Below, in pieces: positions 8,477-13,811 of a stretch of DNA of 13,811 bases (positions are counted from its first letter, which is position 1; each line of letters opens with the position of its first letter). The notes below the pieces were generated by a model. That model made no database searches. It was not told the DNA's origin and worked only from the letters and a program-made list of their open reading frames with translations. This DNA is from DASROJ01 sp035646975 (GTDB taxonomy: Bacteria > Acidobacteriota > Polarisedimenticolia > JACPZX01 > DASXTC01). A program made the position numbers and the translations under genes. The stretch is from NCBI GenBank assembly GCA_035646975.1, contig DASROJ010000273.1, forward strand, positions 1 through 13,811, written 5' to 3'.

Positions 8477-9502
8477 ATGCGTTTTGTGCCCCCGTTTTGC
8501 CCGAACCGGAGGTGTCTGCTCAACCGCGGTCGTGTTGAGGGTTTTGCCCGTCGGCACGGGCGGTACTATTCCGCCGCGCTGGGCCGGTCCATCCCGCGAT
8601 TCAAATGCCGGGGCTGCCAGCACACGTTTTCCTACAGCACGTTTCGCTACAGCTATCGCCAGAAAAAGCCCCATCTGGACGCCGCCGTTATGCGCCTGCT
8701 GTGCAGCGGGGTGAGCCTCAGAGGGGCCGCCCGGCTGCTGGAGGTCAACCGCAAGACAGTGCCGCGCAAACTCGAACGGCTGGGACGGCACAGCTCCCGT
8801 CTGCACGAAGCCTTGATGGGACGCACAGGGTTGCGCGGGGAGTTCCAGCTCGACGAGCTGGAGACCTTCGAGTCCAACCGGTTCCAGCCCGTCACCGTGC
8901 CGGTGCTCATCCACAAGAAGAGCTACTTCGTGGTGTCCACCCGGACCGCGCCGCTGCGGCGCAAGGGGCGCATGACGCCGCGCCAGCTGCGGATGCGCTC
9001 TGAGCACGAAGCGGCCTTCGGCCGGCGCCCCACCGACTCGGACGCCGCGGTGACGCGCTGCCTCAAGACTCTGGAGCAGCACGCTGAAGGAACCGTCGTG
9101 CTCGAGTCGGACCGCAAGGGCTCCTATCACCGCATCGGCACCCGGCTGCTGGGCAGCAGGCTCGTGCACCGGACCCACTCCAGCCGCACCCGGCGCAACC
9201 GCGCCAACCCGCTGTTTGCCATCAACCACACCAACGCGATGCTGCGCTACTGCCTGGCTCGCCTCAAACGCCGAACCTGGTGCGTGAGTCGACGACGCGG
9301 CTGGCTTCAGTTTGCATTGGACATGTACGCGGGATGGTTCAACTACTGCCGGGGGATCACCATCAAGACCCGGGTCAGCCCGGCGCAGGCCATCGGGCTG
9401 GCATCAAGAAAACTCCGGTCCACCGAGTGGCTCAGCTGGCGCCAGGACTGGGAATTCCCGGGGGCCATCCTGCCCGTCGGCATACGAGGCGCCGCATGCT
9501 GA
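8477..9502 (+). CDS. IS1/IS1595-like transposase, zinc ribbon plus DDE-type domain
   Basis: This 341-residue protein should catalyse movement of the surrounding element. ATG 8477 is preferred over GTG 8414 because GGAGG lies six bases upstream and the zinc ribbon starts right after it. The N-terminal zinc ribbon uses C8, C13, C44 and C47 (CPNRRC and CRGC). A helix-turn-helix lies near residues 78-100 (SLRGAARLLEVNRKTV). D126 in QLDELETFE and D212 in LESDRKGSY are the expected first two catalytic acids. The last motif, INHTNAMLRYCLARLKRRT (249-267), aligns well with the IS1 segment RIERHNLNLRQHLARL, but the catalytic Glu is replaced by N250. Asn at this place is reported in several IS1595 subgroups, so the enzyme may be active. 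The gene looks intact. It could alternatively belong to a separate zinc-ribbon transposase family whose members I recall in Planctomycetes and Actinobacteria. Confidence 0.82.
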   Translation: MRFVPPFCPNRRCLLNRGRVEGFARRHGRYYSAALGRSIPRFKCRGCQHTFSYSTFRYSYRQKKPHLDAAVMRLLCSGVSLRGAARLLEVNRKTVPRKLERLGRHSSRLHEALMGRTGLRGEFQLDELETFESNRFQPVTVPVLIHKKSYFVVSTRTAPLRRKGRMTPRQLRMRSEHEAAFGRRPTDSDAAVTRCLKTLEQHAEGTVVLESDRKGSYHRIGTRLLGSRLVHRTHSSRTRRNRANPLFAINHTNAMLRYCLARLKRRTWCVSRRRGWLQFALDMYAGWFNYCRGITIKTRVSPAQAIGLASRKLRSTEWLSWRQDWEFPGAILPVGIRGAAC

Positions 9503-9514
9503 TGACATTCACCT

Positions 9515-9547
9515 TCACACGCACCGGGGGCATTTTCTGAAAAATTA
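9515..9547 (-). repeat. Right terminal inverted repeat of the insertion sequence
   Basis: Read on the minus strand this begins TAATTTTTCAG and continues into AAATGCCCCCGG and TGCGTGTGA. It pairs with 8220-8252 at 28 of 33 positions. It starts 12 bases after the transposase stop codon. Confidence 0.85.
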
Positions 9548-9681
9548 AGTAACCAGGAGCCACGCCACCGCGTTAACCCTATTGTTGCAGCGAGGAATCC
9601 TGTCCAGGGGAACATCCCTGTCGGTCACGAGCTCTCACCACCGCCGGGTCGCCGACACGGGTGCATCGGGAGGAATTCGAA
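9548..9681 (+). promoter_or_regulatory. Leader of the efflux operon, with ribosome binding site
   Basis: This 134-bp gap lies between the right end of the insertion sequence and the adaptor gene. GGGAGG at 9668-9673, eight bases before ATG 9682, fixes the start of that gene. A small inverted repeat, CAGGG/CCCTG (9605-9609 with 9616-9620), is present. No convincing -35/-10 promoter was found, so the operon promoter may lie within or have been displaced by the insertion sequence. Confidence 0.45.
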
Positions 9682-10821
9682 ATGAAAAAACCCCTCGTCA
9701 TCGGCGTGATCGCCGTCGTGGTGGGGTCGGTCGCCATCTACATGGTTTATTCCAAGGACAAGTCAGGCCCGGCGCAGGGACTCAAGACCGCCACTATCGC
9801 CCGGGAGGACGTGGCCCGCGTCGTGCTGGCCACCGGGAAGATCGAGCCGCTGACCCGTGTCGAGCTGAAGTCCCGCGCCAGCGGCGTGGTGGAGCGGCTT
9901 CTCGTCGATGTCGCCGACTCGGTCACCGTGGGCCAGGTGGTCGCCGAGCTGGACAAGCTGACACTCGAGGCTCGCGTGCGCGAGGCCCGGGGGTCCTTCG
10001 AGGCGGCAAAGGCCGAGCTGGAGAAGGCGCAGATCGAAGCCGAGCCCACCGAATACGAATACTCCCAGAAGGATCTGCAGCGCACCAAGGAGCTGTTCTC
10101 CAAGCAGCTGGTCTCCCACGCCGACATGGATACATCGGAGAAGAATCTCCGCATGGCGAGCAGCCGGTACCAGGCGGCGCGTTCGCGTCTGGCGGTGGCC
10201 AAGGCCCAGCTGATCCGGGCGCAGGCCGAGCTGGACAGGGCCGACGAAGAGCTGCGCAACTCGCGCATCCTTTCGCCGATCACCGGCATCGTGCTGAGCC
10301 GGGACGTGGAGGTGGGCAACGCGGTGGCCTCGGTCATTTCGGCGGCTTCCGGCGGCACGCAGATCATGACCATTGCCGATGTCGGCAGGATGCACGTCAC
10401 CGGCAAGGTTCCCGAAAGCGACGTGGGCAAGATCTCCGTCGGCATGCCCGCGCGGATTGGGGTGGAGTCGTTCCGGGATGAGAAGTTCTCGGGCCAGGTC
10501 AGCCGCATCTCGCCTTTGGGCAAGGAACAGGACAACGTGACATCGTTCGAAGTCGAGGTCGTCATCGAGAACGACACACGAAAGCTCAAGACGGGCATGA
10601 CGGCAAACGCGGAGATCATCCTGGAGGAGCACCCGAAGACCATCGTGGTGGCCGAGGCGGCGATCATCTACGGCGAGGCGGGCGACACTTCGGTGGAGAT
10701 CCCGGATGCGGTCAGCGAGAGCGGCAGGAAGAAGATCCCGATCAAGGTCGGCATCAGCAACGGCATCAAGACCGAGGTTCTCGAGGGACTGAAGGAAGGG
10801 GATCGGGTCGTACTGCGATAG
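9682..10821 (+). CDS. MacA/HlyD-type periplasmic adaptor (membrane fusion) protein
   Basis: This 379-residue protein should be anchored in the inner membrane and link the ABC permeases to an outer-membrane channel or substrate. ATG 9682 is chosen over the in-frame GTG 9661 because GGGAGG at 9668-9673 is well spaced from it and the hydrophobic anchor follows at once (residues about 4-23, after M-K-K). The first half of the lipoyl-like domain is at about 60-92, with GKIEP and the RASGVVERLLV strand. An alpha-helical hairpin follows at about 95-195, rich in Ala, Glu, Lys and Arg. The second lipoyl half is at about 196-225 (ILSPITGIVLSRDVEVG). Beta-barrel and membrane-proximal domains run to the end, including KTGMTANAEIILEE at about 303-316. 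Length and order fit MacA. The gene starts an operon, with the first permease only 17 bases downstream. There is no lipobox, so it is membrane-anchored rather than a lipoprotein. Substrate unknown. Confidence 0.88.
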   Translation: MKKPLVIGVIAVVVGSVAIYMVYSKDKSGPAQGLKTATIAREDVARVVLATGKIEPLTRVELKSRASGVVERLLVDVADSVTVGQVVAELDKLTLEARVREARGSFEAAKAELEKAQIEAEPTEYEYSQKDLQRTKELFSKQLVSHADMDTSEKNLRMASSRYQAARSRLAVAKAQLIRAQAELDRADEELRNSRILSPITGIVLSRDVEVGNAVASVISAASGGTQIMTIADVGRMHVTGKVPESDVGKISVGMPARIGVESFRDEKFSGQVSRISPLGKEQDNVTSFEVEVVIENDTRKLKTGMTANAEIILEEHPKTIVVAEAAIIYGEAGDTSVEIPDAVSESGRKKIPIKVGISNGIKTEVLEGLKEGDRVVLR

Positions 10822-10838
10822 CGGTCAGGGAGCGGGCA

Positions 10839-12068
10839 ATGGATCTGCGGGACGCGTTTCGCCAGAGCTTGAATGACCTGCGGCAGAACGGGCTGCGTTC
10901 CGCCCTGACCATGTTCGGCATCGCCTGGGGGATCGCCTCGGTGGTCTTCCTGGTGGCGGTCGTGACGGGGTTCGCGCAGGGAGAACAGAAGAACTTCGAG
11001 ACGCTCGGGCGCGACCTGATGATTTACTGGGGGGGTCGAACCAGTCTTGCCAGCGGCGTGGCAAAGGCAGGCAAGCCGATCCTGCTGCGCTACGACGAGC
11101 TGGCTGCCCTTCGCCGCAATCCCGAGATACGCAGTCTGAGCCCCGAGACGGTGCTCTGGTCGGCGCGGCTCTCCCACCTGGACAAGTTCACGCAGGCGCG
11201 CGTGCACGGTGTCTCCCCCGAGTTCCAGGAAATCCGGTCGCTCACCGTGGACCAGGGACGGTTCATCAACCAGGCGGACACGGAACAGGAGCGCCAGGTG
11301 GCCGTGCTGGGCGCCGAGGTGAAGCGAAGGCTTTTCGGGGGCCGCGCGGCGCTGCACGAGATGATCACGATCCAGGGGGTGCCGTTCAAGGTGGTGGGGG
11401 TGATGCCCCCCAAGGAGCAGAACTCGATGTACTACGGCCCGGACAACGAGATGGTCCTCGTGCCCTGGACCGTCGCGCGGCGCGGACTGGGAGAACGCTG
11501 GCTCGAGAACCTCGTGGTCCAGCCGGCCAACGTGCTGCAGTACGAGCGCACCGAGCGGGCCGTCAAGGAGACGATCGGCTCGGCTCTCGGGTTCAACCCC
11601 GACGACCCGCAGGCGCTTCCGTGCTGGAATACCGTGAAGAATGCCGCCGACGCGCGGACGCTTTACAACGCCATCAGGACTCTGATGGGCGCCATCGGCG
11701 GGGTCACACTCGCCATCGGCGGGTTGGGCGTGATGAACATTATGCTGGTGGCGCTGAGCGAGCGGGTGCGCGAGATCGGACTGCGCAAGGCGCTGGGGGC
11801 GACGAGGCGTTCGATCCTCGGGCAGTTCCTTGCCGAGGCGATGATTCTCTGCGGGCTGAGCGGCGCCATCGGCATCCTGCTGGGATGGGGTCTCTGCCTT
11901 CTGGTGGGGGCGGTGCATCTGCCGGACGGATTCAACCCTCCGGTCATCTCCTTCGGCGCGATCGCCGCGGCCACGGTCGTGCTGGCCGCCGTGGCGATCG
12001 GTTCGGCGCTCTACCCGGCGTTGCGCGCCTCGCGCCTCGATCCGGTGACCGCGCTGCGTTACGAGTGA
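10839..12068 (+). CDS. MacB/FtsX-type ABC transporter permease, first paralogue
   Basis: This 409-residue protein has the classic layout: one N-terminal membrane helix (about 20-45, in LTMFGIAWGIASVV), a periplasmic core domain of about 230 residues (MacB_PCD type), then three C-terminal helices (about 280-305, 330-355 and 370-395). The cytoplasmic loop EIGLRKALGA near 312-321 is the conserved family signature that contacts the ATPase. It ends ASRLDPVTALRYE, a standard FtsX-family tail. No Walker motifs are fused to it, unlike E. coli MacB. ATG 10839 has AGGGA seven bases upstream. It probably dimerises with the next gene product and works with the adaptor, moving substrate out of the periplasm by mechanotransmission. 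Substrate cannot be inferred. Confidence 0.88.
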   Translation: MDLRDAFRQSLNDLRQNGLRSALTMFGIAWGIASVVFLVAVVTGFAQGEQKNFETLGRDLMIYWGGRTSLASGVAKAGKPILLRYDELAALRRNPEIRSLSPETVLWSARLSHLDKFTQARVHGVSPEFQEIRSLTVDQGRFINQADTEQERQVAVLGAEVKRRLFGGRAALHEMITIQGVPFKVVGVMPPKEQNSMYYGPDNEMVLVPWTVARRGLGERWLENLVVQPANVLQYERTERAVKETIGSALGFNPDDPQALPCWNTVKNAADARTLYNAIRTLMGAIGGVTLAIGGLGVMNIMLVALSERVREIGLRKALGATRRSILGQFLAEAMILCGLSGAIGILLGWGLCLLVGAVHLPDGFNPPVISFGAIAAATVVLAAVAIGSALYPALRASRLDPVTALRYE

Positions 12069-12075
12069 GCCGCCG

Positions 12076-13311
12076 ATGTTCTTCACCGACGCCCTGAGGG
12101 ACCTCTCACGCAACTGGCTGCGCAGCGGCCTGACGCTGTTTGGAATCCTCTGGGGGATCGCCTCCTTTGTCGTGCTGCTCGGCCTGGGGCGCGGATTCCA
12201 GTCCTCCCAGAGCGATCGGTTCCAGGCGTTTGGCGTGGACATGGTCGTGGTCTGGCCCGGTCAGACCGGCAACCAGGCCGGGGGGCGCCGCGCGGGAGAG
12301 CCGATCCGGCTCACCGAAGCCGACACCGCGATGCTCAAGGCCTCGGCCCATCTCGTCAAACGGATCAGCCCGGAGGTGATCCGCTGGGGGGTGAACTACC
12401 AGTACGGGCCACGCTCGTTCAGCGGAGAGGTTCACGGCGTCATGCCCGAGTACGGCGTCATCCGAAACATGGTGCTCAAGCGCGGGCGTTTCATCACCCA
12501 GGCCGATGTCGATGAGGCCCGGCGTGTGATCGTCATCGGTGGAGAAATAGCGCAGAACCTGTTCTCCGAGCGCGTTCCCCTGGGACAGCGGATCCGCGTG
12601 CGCGATACCGAGTTCACCGTCATCGGCGAGATCGAGATGAAGAACCAGTCGTCCTCCTACAGTGGGCGCGACAACAAGAAGGCCTTCATCCCGTTCTCGA
12701 CCGCGCGCGCGCTGCTCTCGAGGCTCTATCTCAACGACTTCGTGTTCCAGCCCGTGGCGGCCGAACAGCACGAAGCCGCGATTCGGGAAGTGCGCGAGAT
12801 TCTCGGCCGGCGCAGCGGCTTCGACCCCGAGGACAAGGACGCTCTTGCCATCTGGGACACGGTGGAGAGCTTTCGCAACATCGCCAACCTGTTCCTGTCG
12901 ATCAAGATCCTGCTCGGGATCGTGGGCGCCATCACATTGAGCGTGGGCGGCGTCGGCGTGGTGAACATCATGCTGGTGGCCGTGCGCCAGCGCGTCAACG
13001 AGATCGGCGTGCGCCGCGCGGTGGGAGCCAGACGGCGCGACATCTTCCTTCAGTTTTTCTTCGAGTCGCTGGTGATCTCGACCACGGGCGGGCTCGCCGG
13101 AGTGGTCACCGGCATCGGCATCTGCCGCCTCATCGCGGGGCTGTCGCTGCCGGAGGGGTTCGCGCCGCCGTCGGTCACACCGGGCATCCTGACCGCGGCA
13201 GCCATCGTCCTTTGCAGCGTCGCTGTGCTGGCGGGAATCATTCCCGCGTTTCGCGCCGCCTCCACCACCCCGCTGGCCGCGCTGCGCGAGAGTGCGGCGA
13301 CGGTCGCTTGA
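12076..13311 (+). CDS. MacB/FtsX-type ABC transporter permease, second paralogue
   Basis: This 411-residue protein starts seven bases after the stop of the first permease, with only a weak ribosome binding site, which suggests translational coupling. It has the same fold: helix one at about 16-40 (LTLFGILWGIASFVVLL), a periplasmic core, and three C-terminal helices with EIGVRRAVGARRRDI at about 309-323. It is clearly paralogous to its neighbour: both have FGIxWGIAS, GRFIxQAD, a GFxPxDxxAL segment before the second helix, and a Leu-Arg-rich end. It differs enough to suggest an old duplication and an obligate heterodimer. No ATPase domain is present. It is the last gene of the operon. Confidence 0.88.
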   Translation: MFFTDALRDLSRNWLRSGLTLFGILWGIASFVVLLGLGRGFQSSQSDRFQAFGVDMVVVWPGQTGNQAGGRRAGEPIRLTEADTAMLKASAHLVKRISPEVIRWGVNYQYGPRSFSGEVHGVMPEYGVIRNMVLKRGRFITQADVDEARRVIVIGGEIAQNLFSERVPLGQRIRVRDTEFTVIGEIEMKNQSSSYSGRDNKKAFIPFSTARALLSRLYLNDFVFQPVAAEQHEAAIREVREILGRRSGFDPEDKDALAIWDTVESFRNIANLFLSIKILLGIVGAITLSVGGVGVVNIMLVAVRQRVNEIGVRRAVGARRRDIFLQFFFESLVISTTGGLAGVVTGIGICRLIAGLSLPEGFAPPSVTPGILTAAAIVLCSVAVLAGIIPAFRAASTTPLAALRESAATVA

Positions 13312-13572
13312 GAAGAACGGTCATCCCGGACGGCAGGCATCGGGTCTGGGTGATGGTTGGAAGAAGGACAGGCGCTGCGCCCCCCACCTCCTAGAGCATC
13401 ACAACGAACGACAGAGGTGGTCCAGGAGGACCTGAGGAGGGTTGAGGTGAGGAGCGCAGTCTGCTACTCGCCAGCCCTAAGCTCTTGCCGACATCGCATC
13501 TTTTTTATCGTACTTATGCTATACCGGCAATCCGCCCTCAACATACGCCGAGCCAGTCCGAGCGTCAAGCGA
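13312..13572. other. Intergenic region between convergent genes
   Basis: No supported gene lies here. An inverted repeat CCACCTC (13384-13390) with GAGGTGG (13414-13420) has a 23-base loop and no T-run after it. A purine-rich stretch with repeated GAGG follows (about 13424-13453). The part around 13495-13530 is markedly richer in A+T than the rest of the window and holds a T6 run (13501-13506) without a GC stem next to it. These may be bidirectional termination signals for the two converging genes, but none is a textbook terminator. Confidence 0.4.
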
Positions 13573-13811
13573 TTATTTCGGGACCCAGAACAACCCGAGC
13601 TCGACGACCTCAGCGCCTGTTTTCCCAGGTCTGACGGGCATTTCCACGATGCCCTGCGCCGCGTCGTCCCACTTCCGCTCCAGCTCGTCCAGCGCGGCGT
13701 GCGCCTCCTCTTGCATCCTGTCGAGCTCCTTCCGGGCGGCATCGTACTCGGCCTCGGATTTTTCGACCTGGGACGCGGTGCTCGAAACCATCCGCTGCCG
13801 CCCCATCACAC
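13573..13811 (-). CDS. C-terminal end of an unidentified protein with a coiled coil (5'-partial)
   Basis: The frame runs in from the right edge and stops at TAA (13573-13575), so only about 78 C-terminal residues are seen. The first part is a charged helix with heptad character (about 15-50: SQVEKSEAEYDAAR, KELDRMQEEAHAALDEL), then KWDDAAQGIVEMPVRPGK and a hydrophobic end GLFWVPK. From memory, this pattern (a Glu/Arg coiled coil, a W/F-D-P/D-A step, an RP-K-S/T-like turn and a final LxWVP) resembles the tail of HerA/DUF87-type P-loop ATPases annotated as ATP-binding proteins. No ATPase motif is inside the window, so this is a weak suggestion. It is convergent with the efflux operon and not part of it. 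Confidence 0.55.
   Translation of the reverse strand, partial: VMGRQRMVSSTASQVEKSEAEYDAARKELDRMQEEAHAALDELERKWDDAAQGIVEMPVRPGKTGAEVVELGLFWVPK

Larger units (their letters stand above)
8220..9547 (+). mobile_element. Complete insertion sequence of about 1.3 kb, IS1/IS1595-like
   Basis: A single zinc-ribbon transposase gene is bracketed by inverted repeats. The core repeat (8232-8252 against 9515-9535) matches at 20 of 21 positions. Extended outward to 8220 and 9547, the match is 28 of 33, and all five differences are transitions. The left end carries about 224 bp of non-coding leader before the start codon; on the right only 12 bp separate the stop codon from the repeat. The exact tips are uncertain: AATT occurs directly outside the next-inner repeat on both sides (8221-8224 and 9543-9546), so it could be a 4-bp target duplication or part of the repeats. 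No 8-9 bp duplication of the kind usual for IS1 and IS1595 is visible. Family placement rests on the transposase. Confidence 0.82.

Noticed and set aside
8242..8495. GATGCGT and GTGCCCCCG-like words of the left inverted repeat recurring near the transposase start
   Set aside because: The words are short, in a different order, and the second set is coding sequence. They could be transposase binding sites, but chance is enough to explain them.
8220..9550. An 8-9 bp target site duplication around the insertion sequence
   Set aside because: Flanks outside each plausible tip were compared and do not repeat directly beyond AATT, which is self-complementary and may belong to the inverted repeats.
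9661..9681. A GTG start that would add seven residues to the adaptor
   Set aside because: GGGAGG at 9668-9673 lies inside that extension and is ideally placed for ATG 9682, which begins a typical M-K-K membrane anchor.
13490..13525. A T6 run and TATGCT as terminator or promoter
   Set aside because: No GC stem adjoins the T-run and no matching -35 box was found upstream of the TATGCT.

Overview
The window is high-GC bacterial DNA, dense with genes except around an insertion sequence and at its right end. The organism cannot be named from the sequence. A very large secreted subtilase with thrombospondin type 3 calcium repeats, together with a MacA-type adaptor and split MacB-type permeases, fits a large-genome free-living lineage such as Acidobacteriota, Candidatus Eisenbacteria, Myxococcota or a relative. 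That placement is inference.

Layout. (1) Positions 3-8156 (+) hold the 3' part of a giant exported multidomain S8 (subtilisin-like) peptidase. Its signal peptide and catalytic Asp lie upstream of the window. The visible part has the catalytic His and Ser, a KP-43-like beta-sandwich, two copies of an Ig-like plus MAM/lectin-like module on either side of a calcium-binding TSP3 region, then an Ig-like and an Fn3-like tail. (2) A strong GNRA-loop terminator follows at 8199-8228. (3) Directly against it lies an apparently complete insertion sequence of about 1.3 kb (8220-9547). It has imperfect 33-bp terminal inverted repeats and one IS1/IS1595-like zinc-ribbon transposase gene (8477-9502), whose Shine-Dalgarno is locked in a hairpin. 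(4) Positions 9682-13311 hold a tight three-gene operon: a MacA/HlyD-type periplasmic adaptor and two paralogous MacB/FtsX-type ABC permeases. No ATPase gene is present. (5) An intergenic stretch of about 260 bp (13312-13572) separates the operon from the C-terminal end of a convergent minus-strand gene (13573-13811) that ends in a coiled coil.

How they fit together. The adaptor and the two permeases probably form the membrane part of one heterodimeric tripartite export or mechanotransmission complex, which must borrow its nucleotide-binding subunit from elsewhere. The insertion sequence sits in the gap between the peptidase terminator and this operon, so it may have displaced or may supply upstream regulatory sequence. 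The most notable observations are the insertion sequence (long inverted repeats, Asn in place of the catalytic Glu, RBS-sequestering hairpin, terminator-adjacent site), the ATPase-less permease pair, and the duplicated module in the peptidase. No CRISPR array, tRNA or rRNA was seen.
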